A stretch of DNA of 59,221 bases from DASXVX01 sp036504075 (GTDB lineage Bacteria; Bacillota; Sulfobacillia; Symbiobacteriales; Symbiobacteriaceae), in assembly GCA_036504075.1 (NCBI GenBank), contig DASXVX010000037.1, positions 1 to 59,221 of the forward strand, given 5' to 3'. The notes beneath the pieces are model-generated. The model was given only the letters and a program-made list of their open reading frames with translations. It searched no databases and was not told the DNA's origin. The position numbers and the translations under genes were made by a program. Position 1 is the stretch's first letter. Each line of letters begins with the position of its first letter. Shown piece by piece: positions 1 to 8,628 of this stretch.

Positions 1-1
1 A

Positions 2-140
2 ACTGGCGGAGCCCAGAGGTTCGGCCCTGGATCGACTGCTCCCCTGGTCGGAATCGCTGCCCCAAACCTGCCGACTTGCCAAATCATAGCGTACCATCAG
101 GCAGTCCTCACCGTCACGGTGGGGACTTTTTGACGCTTAC
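2..140. repeat. Left copy of terminal inverted repeat
   Basis: These 139 bases are an exact reverse complement of positions 59083-59221 at the other end of the window. Identity stops abruptly at 140/141. Positions 101-131 can fold as a hairpin (AGTCC-CACCG paired with CGGTG-GGACT) followed by TTTTT, so the unit contains a terminator-like structure. It is most likely the end of a dispersed element, possibly an insertion sequence, at which assembly stopped. Positions 141-268 hold no recognisable feature. Confidence 0.9.
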
Positions 141-268
141 GTTGGTTCATTCTCCATGCCGAGCATCGGTAAAGCGGATGTAACGTTAAATACTACCGAA
201 AAGACTACTTACTGGATCAACAATGCAGGTAGAATGCTGGGGCGTCTCCGACCAACTCGAAAACACAA

Positions 269-820
269 ATGAGGGTTGAAGGAGCTACCAAAGAACTTCT
301 GCGCTTGGCCGAGCAAGCCCCTTCGCTTCCGGTGCGGGCTTTGGTTTCTTTCAAGACACGGGTACGGCCGAAGCAAGCGCTGGAGTGGTCGGAAGGTCAC
401 GGACTGAAGGCTACCACGCTTTTCCATGCATGCACTACGGAGAAGAATACATTTCGAGGCGGCTATTTCGTTGTCCCAGGGGAATCGCGGGCAGAAGCTG
501 TAGCTCATTACAGCGCAAGGTACCGGGCTGTGCTTGAAGGGCATGCCAAAGTCGTTCGGCAGTCTCTGGAGACCCCACCCACTCAAGAAAAGGGCGATTT
601 GGTCCCTGATCAGCGAAGCGTAGAGCAATATCATGTCTTGCTCCAGGATCTATCGGCGCAACTGGCGACATTTGAGCGTGAGGGCATACCGGTTTATGGC
701 ATTGAGGTGGTGGGGACTCCCGTGCAAATTAGGGCGTTCCAGACCCGCAACGACCAGGTGCGTTTGATTGAGCCGTTGGGTAAGGGACAACCCGCTGTCC
801 CTCTGCTTCCCAACGAATAG
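269..820 (+). CDS. Hypothetical protein, 183 aa
   Basis: An open frame of 183 residues that I do not recognise. The frame is open only from 233, so ATG 269 is the first usable start; no good ribosome binding site precedes it, and the true N-terminus may have been lost. The protein is mixed alpha/beta in character, without a signal peptide, membrane segment or obvious motif. A central stretch around residues 110-150 looks helical, and the C-terminus is Pro-rich. It sits between the contig-end repeat and a small hydrophobic ORF. It is kept because codon usage is even and no competing long frame covers the whole stretch, but function is unknown. Confidence 0.5.
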   Translation: MRVEGATKELLRLAEQAPSLPVRALVSFKTRVRPKQALEWSEGHGLKATTLFHACTTEKNTFRGGYFVVPGESRAEAVAHYSARYRAVLEGHAKVVRQSLETPPTQEKGDLVPDQRSVEQYHVLLQDLSAQLATFEREGIPVYGIEVVGTPVQIRAFQTRNDQVRLIEPLGKGQPAVPLLPNE

Positions 821-888
821 AAAGGCTGACTGCCCCAAGCGGCCGGGTTTGCAGGTGGGCTGGACAGTGACAATTTGGAGGGGTGAGG

Positions 889-1008
889 ATGCGCACTTGG
901 AGGCGTTGGGGAACAGCGTGTGCCTTGCTGGCGATGACACTTTTGCTGTCGGTCTCATCGCTGAGGAAGGAGCTGGACATATATCTGCGTTTGGCGATCG
1001 GGTTTTGA
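889..1008 (+). CDS. Small ORF, 39-aa hydrophobic peptide
   Basis: ATG 889 is preceded by GGAGGGGTGAGG, a good ribosome binding site. The 39-residue product has a basic start (MRTWRRWGT), a hydrophobic core (ACALLAMTLLLSVSS) and a charged tail, like a signal peptide or a single-pass membrane peptide. It lies downstream of the 269-820 gene on the same strand. It may be a real small exported peptide or a remnant. Support is only the ribosome site and hydrophobic pattern. Confidence 0.35.
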   Translation: MRTWRRWGTACALLAMTLLLSVSSLRKELDIYLRLAIGF

Positions 1009-1054
1009 CGGGAGGAGAGGCAGGTGACATACCGACGACTGGTGATTGTGAGAA

Positions 1055-1086
1055 ATACAGCACCCCTTCGTTTTGGGGTGCTGTAT
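1055..1086 (-). terminator. 12-bp hairpin, probable terminator of the PadR/HAAS pair
   Basis: A perfect 12-bp stem (ATACAGCACCCC with its complement) and 8-base loop lie 30 bases beyond the stop of the minus-strand HAAS gene. On the minus strand the stem is followed by TTTCTC, a short U-rich tail. Confidence 0.55.
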
Positions 1087-1115
1087 TGGTATGGGTCAAC
1101 CTCACTTTTCGATTC

Positions 1116-1664
1116 CTACGACCAGACGTTCCGCATGGTTTTTATCAAGAGCCGCATGTACGCCTTTAGCAACCGGAATGCACCGATCCCTACCGCAAAC
1201 AGGATGACGTCCGCTGCCAGCCCGAGGACCAGAGTGGCGGCGGGGCCGGCACCCGATATGTATGTGCCGCCGAAATGGCCGGCGGGATAAAAGAACTGCA
1301 AGACGTTGGCAAGCACTCCCCATACGGCAGCGATGGGAACGATCACTCCGAACGTACCCAGTACCGGGATGATAAACAGGCTGGACAGGCTGAAGCCGGC
1401 CAGAACACCCGCCGCCTTCAGCCAGCGGCCCAGGGTTGGCTGCCCCAGGCCGAGGAGCGCCTCCGCCGCGTATGCTCGCGCCAGCCGATCGGCAGGACCG
1501 AGCCGCTCCAACACTTCTGCCAGCGAACCGCCTGCGGCAACCGCCTCAGCGATGTGGCTGTTGATCTCATCGACTACCTCACTGCGTTCGGCTTCCGGCA
1601 AACGCTTCAGGCCCGCCCGAAACTGAGACAGGTACCGTGCCACGATCGGATTCTGCTCAAGCAT
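1116..1664 (-). CDS. HAAS-domain membrane protein (DUF1700-like)
   Basis: Residues 1-70 form a helical HAAS signalling domain (short helices with ERSEVVDEINSHIAEA and a later LGPADRLARAYAAE). Residues about 85-160 contain hydrophobic segments typical of the membrane part. Proteins of this type are nearly always encoded next to a PadR-family repressor and probably pass on its signal at the membrane. The chosen start, ATG 1664, lies 11 bases after GGAGG and overlaps the end of the PadR gene by 8 bases; upstream in-frame ATGs at 1673 and 1688 are possible but badly spaced. The two genes form one operon. Confidence 0.85.
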   Translation of the reverse strand: MLEQNPIVARYLSQFRAGLKRLPEAERSEVVDEINSHIAEAVAAGGSLAEVLERLGPADRLARAYAAEALLGLGQPTLGRWLKAAGVLAGFSLSSLFIIPVLGTFGVIVPIAAVWGVLANVLQFFYPAGHFGGTYISGAGPAATLVLGLAADVILFAVGIGAFRLLKAYMRLLIKTMRNVWS

Positions 1665-1998
1665 GGTCGGCATTCCCTCCTCCGACAAGACCGTTTACGG
1701 CTGCGACCAGTTGCTGCCATTCGGACCGCCTGCTCGTCAGCACCGTCTGGCCCGCATCGGACAAGCGATAGTACTGCCGGGGCGGCCCCGCCGCCGACTC
1801 CTGCCAGAACGTGTCCACCCAGCGGTCTTTCTTCAGCCGCCGGAGGAGGGGGTAAATCGTCCCTTCGCCTGCAGCCAATTGCGGCGCCTCCCCCAGCCGG
1901 GTTACGATGTCATACCCGTACCGGGGCTCCGTTTCAATCAGCGCCAGAATGCAGAGTTCCAGCACGCCGCGTCGCAGTTGCGAGTTCCATTCTTCCAT
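1657..1998 (-). CDS. PadR-family transcriptional regulator
   Basis: A 113-residue winged-helix protein. It has the hallmark PadR core: LRRGVLELCILALIE, then YGYDIVTRL and GTIYPLLRRLKKDRW, followed by YYRLSDAG, the wing. PadR proteins usually repress their own operon and a stress or transport gene beside it. ATG 1998 was chosen because GAGGTGAG lies at the right distance and the family starts there; the open frame extends to 2079 without a plausible start. It is the first gene of a two-gene operon with the HAAS protein. Confidence 0.93.
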   Translation of the reverse strand: MEEWNSQLRRGVLELCILALIETEPRYGYDIVTRLGEAPQLAAGEGTIYPLLRRLKKDRWVDTFWQESAAGPPRQYYRLSDAGQTVLTSRRSEWQQLVAAVNGLVGGGNADHA

Positions 1999-2186
1999 CT
2001 GGCTCACCTCACAGCTACAGTGTAACGCACAGTACTGTGCTTCGCAAGGTACTATGCGAAATATTAGAGCCGTTCGCAACGTGCGAACGGCTCATCATCC
2101 ACAAGAAATGCACCGGAGTCGGTTCTTTGCTCGGCTGCCGGCGGCCAGGGTCCAGGGGCCAGGGTCCAGGTCCAGAGCGCGTCCCG

Positions 2187-2534
2187 CTACCGCCCCAGGT
2201 CCGGCGCCTTCAGCACCGCACCCGACCCCCGATCCACCAGCAAGTCCAGATGCCTCGGCTCCGGGCCGAAGTCGGCGTCCAGCCTCACCGCAAGCCCTTC
2301 CTTGACCAGATCGATGGTGGCGGCAGGATGATACCGGACAAACCGCTTAACGTCCCCGCCGTCCATTCCGGCGAGCACCGACGGAGCGGAATGGGCGGCA
2401 AACCAACGGGCGACTTCCGGCTGGGCCAGGGCCGCCTGGAAGGCCCGCCGGGGCGTCACCGCCGCGGCGCAACCCGCCAGGGCCAGGGTAAGGGCCAGAG
2501 CCAGTATCAAGCGAAGAAAAATCAGACGGCGCAT
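2187..2534 (-). CDS. Small lipoprotein, 115 aa
   Basis: ATG 2534 starts five bases after the stop of the glycosyltransferase gene, so the two are probably co-translated. Residues 1-22 are a lipoprotein signal peptide ending in LALAGC (Cys 22 predicted lipidated). The mature part (about 93 residues) has no motif I recognise; it includes FVRYHPAATIDLV and LDLLVDRGSGAV. It may anchor or modulate the adjacent glycosyltransferase outside the membrane; that is inference from position. Confidence 0.75.
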   Translation of the reverse strand: MRRLIFLRLILALALTLALAGCAAAVTPRRAFQAALAQPEVARWFAAHSAPSVLAGMDGGDVKRFVRYHPAATIDLVKEGLAVRLDADFGPEPRHLDLLVDRGSGAVLKAPDLGR

Positions 2535-2539
2535 GGCGG

Positions 2540-4534
2540 TCACTCCCGGGTCCGCGGGGTCTTCACCCAGGCGGACGGCCCCCGGCCCAGGGAGCTTAAC
2601 ACCAGGGCGCTGGAGTATGGCACCGGGAACAGGAAGGCGGCCAGCGGCAGCACCAGCAGCTGTGCGAGAGCGCCCATCTGTCCGAGCCAGTTCCGGGGGC
2701 GGGCCGCCTTGTCCAGGTGCTCCAGATACCGGAAGAACGCGTAGATCGTGAACCCCAGGTAGACCGTGGAGAGCAGGTTCATCGCCAGGTGCCAGAACGG
2801 CCCCAGCACGTTGGGGTCCACCAGCCCGAAGGCCCAGAGCGTAATGATCACCGGCGGCACCAGCGTCGCCGTCTGGTAGAAAATCCATTCGCCCTGGCCT
2901 TTCCACCACAGTTGGCGCAGCAGCTTGTGCCGCTTCGCTTCGTCGCAGTTGGTGGCCCCGCGGACTTTGGCCATCACCTGCAGGTGGCCGGTGGCCCAGC
3001 GGAGCCGCTGCCGGTAGAAGCCGGCGAACGTGGGCGGCGTCTGCTCGCTGGAGGGGTAGGGCAGGTACTCCGGCCACGCCCCGGCCCGCAAGTAGGCCCG
3101 GGTGCCCAGTTCGAGGTCTTCCGTCAGCGACGAGGCGTCGTAGCCGCCAATGTCGCGGACCAGCTTTGCCTCCACGAACAGGTTGGTCCCGCCCACGAAC
3201 GGCAGGCGGCGGAAGAGCGCCGGCAGGTACCAGTCGTGGGCGATGGCCTGGTAAAGCGAGGCGATTTTGCAGAACGGCCCCATCTCGTACCAGTTGCGGA
3301 CTTGAAAGACCGGTCCCTGGAAGATGCGGGGCGGCTCGGCGTCCTGCGCCCGCTCCTCCAGCAACCGGTGGGCCACGTGCAGCATCACCCGCGGGTCCGG
3401 GCGGCTTTCGGCGTCGTAGAAGCCGCACCAGGTCGTCCGCCCGTCCAGGTAGGCCAGCGCCCAGTTGAGCGCCCGACCCTTGGTCGAGGGCACCTCCACG
3501 CCCAGGCACCGGCCCCCCAGTGTGCCGTCGAAGTCCCGGGGCACCTCCACGTGCTTGAGCGCCGGCACCCCGGTGCGGGCCGCCATCTCCGGGAGCTTCC
3601 GCTCCATAATGTCCTGCGTGGTGGGGTAAATTTCGAGGTAAACGGTCGCGAGCCGCTCCTCCAGCCGGCCGGTCCGGCACGTCTCCTCCAGCCGGACCAT
3701 GAGATCGGCGGCCAGGGCATCGCACATGGACTGAATGATCTCCCGGGTCAGCGAGTGATGCGCCCGGGCTGCCAGCACCGCGAGCCGGTGGCCCAGCGCC
3801 CGGCCGTCGCCGCCCCGCAGGTTGCAGAAGGCGACGGCCGCCGGAATGGCCAGCGAGAGCAGGGCCGCGTACTCCCGCTGCAGGTCGTCTTCCGAAGCGC
3901 CGGGCAGCCGGATGCGCAGAAGCCGCAGCAAATGGCGCTCCACCCGCCGGCCCCGATGCTGCAAGAGCCGGTCCGACGCTTCCCAGACCATGGGCCGGAG
4001 CAGTACGCCGGGAATCATCTGCAACAGATACATCGACTCGGACCGGCCCAACCGGCGGCGCACCTGGTCGAACCCTTCCAGAGCCAGTGCGCCCAGCAGC
4101 CCCAGCACCAGGCCGTCGGCCTCGGTCTCCGGGGGCCGGCCGCCGCCATTCTCATACCCTTTCGAAAGGGCGGCTGCGGCCACTTTCACTGCATTGTCGT
4201 GCCGGACTCGGGCGGAAAGCCGCTCCTTCTCGTCGGTCACCACCACCACTTCGTAGAGGTCGGGCGGGTACTGCAGCGTGGCCATGTGCTCCACCGTCCG
4301 CTCAATGACATCGGCCTCGTTGCGGGCCGGGACGACGATGGAGAACCGGGGCAAGGGCTGCCCCGCCTCGTGAGCGCGCTGGACCAGCCCGTCTTTGGTG
4401 ACGGACGGGCGGCGCCGCCAGTAGTTGCTTTCGGCGTAGTGTTTCCACCAGAAGAGGCGAAGGAACAGCGCAAAGAAAACCAGGTAGCAGATCACCGCGC
4501 CCAAATAAATGTACTGAGGCGTAGTCAAAGTCAT
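2540..4534 (-). CDS. Membrane family-2 glycosyltransferase
   Basis: A 664-residue processive-type GT2 enzyme. One N-terminal membrane helix (residues 8-30) precedes a GT-A nucleotide-sugar fold starting FSIVVPARNEADVIERT. The acidic motif is FYDAESRPDP, the acceptor-side motif SLTEDLELG, and the C-terminal RQRLRWATG matches the QxxRW-type motif of processive GT2 enzymes; three to four membrane helices follow. Unusual is a helical insertion of about 200 residues between the nucleotide-binding segment (about residue 100) and the KGRALNWAL segment (about residue 360). GGGAGGGG precedes ATG 4534. The substrate cannot be read from sequence; a surface glycan or glycolipid is likely. Confidence 0.9.
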   Translation of the reverse strand: MTLTTPQYIYLGAVICYLVFFALFLRLFWWKHYAESNYWRRRPSVTKDGLVQRAHEAGQPLPRFSIVVPARNEADVIERTVEHMATLQYPPDLYEVVVVTDEKERLSARVRHDNAVKVAAAALSKGYENGGGRPPETEADGLVLGLLGALALEGFDQVRRRLGRSESMYLLQMIPGVLLRPMVWEASDRLLQHRGRRVERHLLRLLRIRLPGASEDDLQREYAALLSLAIPAAVAFCNLRGGDGRALGHRLAVLAARAHHSLTREIIQSMCDALAADLMVRLEETCRTGRLEERLATVYLEIYPTTQDIMERKLPEMAARTGVPALKHVEVPRDFDGTLGGRCLGVEVPSTKGRALNWALAYLDGRTTWCGFYDAESRPDPRVMLHVAHRLLEERAQDAEPPRIFQGPVFQVRNWYEMGPFCKIASLYQAIAHDWYLPALFRRLPFVGGTNLFVEAKLVRDIGGYDASSLTEDLELGTRAYLRAGAWPEYLPYPSSEQTPPTFAGFYRQRLRWATGHLQVMAKVRGATNCDEAKRHKLLRQLWWKGQGEWIFYQTATLVPPVIITLWAFGLVDPNVLGPFWHLAMNLLSTVYLGFTIYAFFRYLEHLDKAARPRNWLGQMGALAQLLVLPLAAFLFPVPYSSALVLSSLGRGPSAWVKTPRTRE

Positions 4535-4700
4535 TTGCCTGGGACCCCTCCCATAGTTACCGGGTCACATACTGCATGGCATAGGGTTGGATTCCGGGCC
4601 GGGCTTTATGCTTCCGCTGCATACGAGAACCTGAGCGGTACACGCTAAGACCGGCGGCAGAGCGTGATCGCACCGGCCGCCGGAGGAGGCGCTGTTTTTC

Positions 4701-5306
4701 GTGATGCCTGTGGGTCCCATTCTGCTGACGCTGGTGGCCGTCCTGGTTCAGTACGGTTTTTTCGCCCGCACATTAGATGAACTCCGGTTCAGCCGCCGGG
4801 GTGCGCTGCTGCTGATCGCCGGGATGCTCCTGGGCAGTCTCGTGGAGCTCCCGCTGGTGCCCGGACTCACCGTAAACCTCGGGGGCACGCTGCTGCCGCT
4901 GGGGCTGGTCGTCTATTTCTTCCGAACGGCGGGCAGCCCCACGGAGCCGCTCTGGGGTTTGGCCGGAGCGGCGCTGACCGCCGGTTGCGTCTATCTCATT
5001 GGCCGGTGGTTCCCGCCCGGGCAGCCCACGGAACTGAACCTGTTTTTTCTGGATGCCCAGTATCTGTACGGCCTGGTGGCAGGTCTGGCCGGCTACCTGA
5101 CCGGCCGGTCGCTCCGGAACGCCTTTGCCGCTGCCTGCCTGGGCGCCATGCTGGCCGACCTTATCCAGTTCGTCCTCCGGGTGCCGGGCGTGGTGCACGT
5201 GGGCGGCGGCGGCTTTCAGGAGACGGCGGTGGCGGCCGGCCTGCTGGCGCTGACGCTGGCCGGTTGGCTGGGCGAGGCCCGGCCGGCGCCGCCGGTCAAT
5301 CAGTGA
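4701..5306 (+). CDS. DUF1614 family membrane protein
   Basis: A 201-residue protein with about six membrane helices and the DUF1614 pattern: a first helix, LVELPLVPGLTVNLGG, GLVVYFF, and a late YGLVAGLAGYLTGRS followed by LADLIQF. The family is found in spore-forming Firmicutes and its function is unknown. GGAGGAGG at 4682-4689 supports GTG 4701 (spacing 11), with ATG 4704 as alternative. It is divergent from the glycosyltransferase gene and lies just upstream of the DUF512 protein gene. Confidence 0.85.
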   Translation: MMPVGPILLTLVAVLVQYGFFARTLDELRFSRRGALLLIAGMLLGSLVELPLVPGLTVNLGGTLLPLGLVVYFFRTAGSPTEPLWGLAGAALTAGCVYLIGRWFPPGQPTELNLFFLDAQYLYGLVAGLAGYLTGRSLRNAFAAACLGAMLADLIQFVLRVPGVVHVGGGGFQETAVAAGLLALTLAGWLGEARPAPPVNQ

Positions 5307-5364
5307 GAGGTTTGCTTGACGGCTGATACCGCAAACACCATAATAGGTTAGATGTAACTTCTGC

Positions 5365-5413
5365 TTCTGATTCGGTGCTCTCGGATATCTCCGAGGAAAC
5401 CACCGAATCAGAA
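5365..5413. repeat. Two-part inverted repeat upstream of the DUF512 gene
   Basis: Thirteen-base arms (TTCTGATTCGGTG at 5365-5377 and its exact complement at 5401-5413) enclose a second hairpin with CTCGGA/TCCGAG arms. No U-run follows on either strand, so it is not a standard terminator. It may be a processing, attenuation or protein-binding site for the gene starting at 5451. Confidence 0.6.
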
Positions 5414-5450
5414 TCAGAATCATCCCACGCACAAAGGGGGCGCTGGCGAC

Positions 5451-6890
5451 ATGGCGCGTCTGGCCAAGCCGGTCATTGCAGCCGTTACCCCCGGCAGCAT
5501 CGCCGAGCGAATCGGCCTGTTACCCGGGGAGAAACTGTTGGAAATCAACGGCAAACCTGTCCGGGACGACCTGGACTTTCGCTTCCTCACCGCCGACGAG
5601 CGGTTGGAGCTAACCGTGGCCAACCAGACCGGCGAGCAGCGTCTGGTCACGGTCGATAAAGAGTTCGACGAAGACCTGGGCGTCGATTTCGGGGGGAAGG
5701 CGACGTTCGACGGCATCTACACCTGCCACAACAACTGCGTTTTCTGCTTCGTCCACCAGCAGCCCCGGGGCCTCCGGCCTTCGCTGACGCTCATGGACGA
5801 TGATTTCCGGCTCTCGTACATGCACGGAAACTTTATTACGCTCACCGGCATCTCCGAGGAGCACTGGCGGCGGATTTTCGAGCAGAAGCTGTCGCCGCTG
5901 TACATCTCGGTGCACGCCACCGAAGACGACCTGCGGGCGTTCCTGCTGGGCACCGACCAGGGCCGGGGCATCATGAAAATGCTCCGGGAGCTGGCCGAGG
6001 GCGGCATTCAGTTTCACACCCAGATTGTGGCCGTTCCGGGCCTGAACGACACGGTCCACCTGGACCAGACCATTTCCGACCTGACGACGCTCGGGCCGGA
6101 TGCCCTGCTCTCGATTTCCGTGGTGCCGGTGGGCCTGACCAAGTTCCGACAGGGACTATACCCGGTGCGCTCCTTCACCGGGGAAGAGGCGAAGGTCGTC
6201 ATCGACCAGGCGGAGACCTGGCAGCGGAAGCTGCTGCCGGAGTGGGGGACGGTGCTGGTCCATCCCTCCGATGAATGGTACGTGCTCTGCGATCGGGAGG
6301 TGCCCGGCGCCGAAACCTACGAGGGCTATGAGCAGCTGGAGAACGGCGTCGGCATGATCCGGCTCTTCCTGGAGCAAATGCAGGAGACAACGCCCCGCCT
6401 GCCCGCCGCCCTGCATGCTCCCCGGCGGGTAAGCGTCGCGACCGGGGTCCTGGCCACGGGCACGTTGCGCTCCGCCGGAGAATGGCTCCAGAGCCACGTG
6501 CAGAACCTGTCCATGCGGACGGTGACCGTGCTGAATGACTTCTACGGCCACAGCGTCACCGTGGCGGGCCTGCTCATGGCTCAGGACTTTGTGGCCCAGC
6601 TCAAAACCGCAGGTGACCTCGGCGATTTGGTGATTCTGCCGGCTGTGGCCTTCCGGGACCTGGACGGCCGCTCGCTGGACAACCTGACCCTGCCGCAAAT
6701 CAGCGAGCTGCTGGGCGGCGTGCCGGTGGCCATTGCCGGCAGCCCCGCCGAACTGGCCGATGCCGCCACCGGAGGCCTGCTGGCGCCCGAGCGGAAGCGG
6801 CGGCTCAAGTCGCTGAGTTTCCGGCACCACGGCGAGGCCGGCGCCGTCAACCTCATCAAAGAAACGTTCAAGGACCCCCTGGGCCGCTAG
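5451..6890 (+). CDS. DUF512 radical-SAM-like protein with PDZ domain
   Basis: Residues 1-70 are a PDZ-like domain (VTPGSIAERIGLLPGEKLLE). Cys92, Cys96 and Cys99 form the Cx3Cx2C cluster motif (TCHNNCVFC) expected to bind a 4Fe-4S cluster and SAM. The rest matches the DUF512 protein family, which is widespread in Clostridia and typically encoded beside der; its substrate is unknown. At 479 residues it is near the usual family length of about 430-480. ATG 5451 follows a GGGGGCG stretch. It is the first gene in an apparent DUF512-der-plsY-gpsA block. Confidence 0.92.
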   Translation: MARLAKPVIAAVTPGSIAERIGLLPGEKLLEINGKPVRDDLDFRFLTADERLELTVANQTGEQRLVTVDKEFDEDLGVDFGGKATFDGIYTCHNNCVFCFVHQQPRGLRPSLTLMDDDFRLSYMHGNFITLTGISEEHWRRIFEQKLSPLYISVHATEDDLRAFLLGTDQGRGIMKMLRELAEGGIQFHTQIVAVPGLNDTVHLDQTISDLTTLGPDALLSISVVPVGLTKFRQGLYPVRSFTGEEAKVVIDQAETWQRKLLPEWGTVLVHPSDEWYVLCDREVPGAETYEGYEQLENGVGMIRLFLEQMQETTPRLPAALHAPRRVSVATGVLATGTLRSAGEWLQSHVQNLSMRTVTVLNDFYGHSVTVAGLLMAQDFVAQLKTAGDLGDLVILPAVAFRDLDGRSLDNLTLPQISELLGGVPVAIAGSPAELADAATGGLLAPERKRRLKSLSFRHHGEAGAVNLIKETFKDPLGR

Positions 6891-6950
6891 GCCGGACCGG
6901 AGGCGCCGCCCCGGCCCCTACATAGCCGCCAGGCAGCGGAGGAGGAACCC

Positions 6951-8378
6951 ATGAAATCCCCTGTGAATGCGATCGTGGCGATTGTCGGACGGCCCAACGT
7001 GGGCAAGTCCACCCTGTTTAACCGCCTGACCCAGAGCCGGCAGGCCATTGTTGAAGATATTCCCGGCGTGACCCGGGACCGGCTGTACGCGGCCGCCGAC
7101 TGGAACGGGCGCACCTTTACCGTGGTCGATACCGGCGGCATTGTCCTGGACAAGGAAGGCAACACCATGGACGCCCATGTGACCCACCAGGCCGAAGTGG
7201 CCATCAAGGAAGCCGATGTGATCGTCTTCGTGGTGGACGTGACCCAGGGCGTTACCGGCGCCGACCTGGAGGTCGCCGGCCGGCTCCGTCGGCAAAACAA
7301 GCCGGTGCTGCTTTGCGTCAACAAAGTCGAGAACCTGAAGCGGGAAGATGAAGCCCACGAGTTCTGGGCGCTCGGACTGCCGGACCTGTTTACCGTCTCG
7401 GCGGAGCACGGCATGGGCACCGGCGACCTGCTGGACGCCATCGTGAGTCACCTGCCGAAGCCGAGAGGCGAAGACGAGGAAGACGAGACCCTGATTCGGA
7501 TCGCCGTCATCGGGCGGCCGAACGTGGGCAAGTCCTCGCTGGTCAACGCGATCCTGGGCGAGGAACGGGTCATCGTCTCCGAGGTGGCCGGCACGACCCG
7601 CGATGCGATCGACGTCATGTTCGAAAAAGGCGAGGACCGCTTCCTGCTCATCGACACCGCCGGCATGCGCAAGCGCGGCAAGATCGATGAGTCGGTGGAG
7701 CGGTACAGCGTCATGCGCGCGCTGCGCGCCGTGGAACGGGCGCATGTGGTGCTCATGCTGATCGACGCCGTGGACGGCGTCACCGACCAGGATCAGAAAA
7801 TCGTCGGCTACGCCAACGAGCAGGGCCGGGCCTGTATCGCCGTCGTCAACAAGTGGGACCTGGTCGAGAAAGACGACCGGACCATGGACAAGTACGAGGA
7901 CACGGTAAGAGCCCGGCTCGCCTTCATGGATTACGTCATGGTCGCATTCCTGTCGGCCAAGACCCACTCCCGGGTGACCAAGCTGCTGCCGCTGATCAAG
8001 GAGGTCGCCGCCAACTACGCCCGGCGGATCTCCACGGCCGAGTTGAACAACCTGGTCCGCGACGCCTACGCCATTAACCCGCCGCCTTCCGACAAGGGGC
8101 GCCGGCTCAAGATTTTCTACACCGCCCAGACCTACGTCAGCCCGCCTGGCTTCGTCTTGTGGGTCAACGACCGGCATCTGGTCCACTTCTCCTACAAGCG
8201 GTATCTCGAAAACCGGCTCCGGGAGACGTACAGTTTCGAAGGGGTGCCGATCCGGATCTACTTCCGGAATAAGTCCAAGATCGACCTGGTCGACCGGCCG
8301 CTGCGGGTGCGCATGGTGCTCAAGACCGGCATTACCAAGACCGTGAAACGGGCCCCCCGCAAGTTGACCACAGAGTAG
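6951..8378 (+). CDS. der: Ribosome-assembly GTPase Der (EngA)
   Basis: A 475-residue protein with two GTPase domains in tandem, the signature of Der. The P-loops are GRPNVGKS at residues 13-20 and 188-195; DTGG and DTAG (G3) and NKVE and NKWD (G4) are both present, and a KH-like C-terminal domain ends the protein. Der acts in maturation of the 50S subunit and is essential in most bacteria. GGAGGAGG lies just before ATG 6951. Der is normally 435-490 residues, so this is full length. The gap to the gene before it is 60 bases. Confidence 0.98.
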   Translation: MKSPVNAIVAIVGRPNVGKSTLFNRLTQSRQAIVEDIPGVTRDRLYAAADWNGRTFTVVDTGGIVLDKEGNTMDAHVTHQAEVAIKEADVIVFVVDVTQGVTGADLEVAGRLRRQNKPVLLCVNKVENLKREDEAHEFWALGLPDLFTVSAEHGMGTGDLLDAIVSHLPKPRGEDEEDETLIRIAVIGRPNVGKSSLVNAILGEERVIVSEVAGTTRDAIDVMFEKGEDRFLLIDTAGMRKRGKIDESVERYSVMRALRAVERAHVVLMLIDAVDGVTDQDQKIVGYANEQGRACIAVVNKWDLVEKDDRTMDKYEDTVRARLAFMDYVMVAFLSAKTHSRVTKLLPLIKEVAANYARRISTAELNNLVRDAYAINPPPSDKGRRLKIFYTAQTYVSPPGFVLWVNDRHLVHFSYKRYLENRLRETYSFEGVPIRIYFRNKSKIDLVDRPLRVRMVLKTGITKTVKRAPRKLTTE

Positions 8379-8385
8379 TACCCCG

Positions 8386-8455
8386 CCGGGCGGAAGCGAA
8401 GGGGTATGCGTTGCAGTAGCGTATAGCCTCCGGGCGGAAGCGAAGGGGTATGCGT
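8386..8455. repeat. Tandem 44-bp repeat after der
   Basis: A 26-base unit (beginning CCGGGCGGAAGCGAAGGGG) occurs at 8386-8411 and again at 8430-8455, and the bases after each copy are similar too, giving a period of 44. A partial inverted version (CGTATACCCC) follows at about 8521. The 250 bases between der and plsY hold no gene. Confidence 0.75.
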
Positions 8456-8628
8456 CGCAGCGACGTTCAGCCGCCGTAATCGTCCAGCGACCTTGCCCGT
8501 GAGGCGGGTGGGGAGCAAGACGTATACCCCGTAGCGCCCCGGAGCGGAAGGAATGGCCGCGCCAAAAGCGAACATTGCCTTTCGTAGCCGTTCCCTACCG
8601 GGCCGAGTCACGAAAAGGGGGCTGGACC

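Noticed and set aside
1024..1290. Plus-strand frame with a good ribosome site at 1024
   Set aside because: It runs through a terminator hairpin and then antisense to the HAAS gene; the product looks artefactual.
2717..4648. A 643-codon plus-strand frame
   Set aside because: Antisense to the glycosyltransferase gene, which has clear family motifs; composition of the shadow is unnatural.
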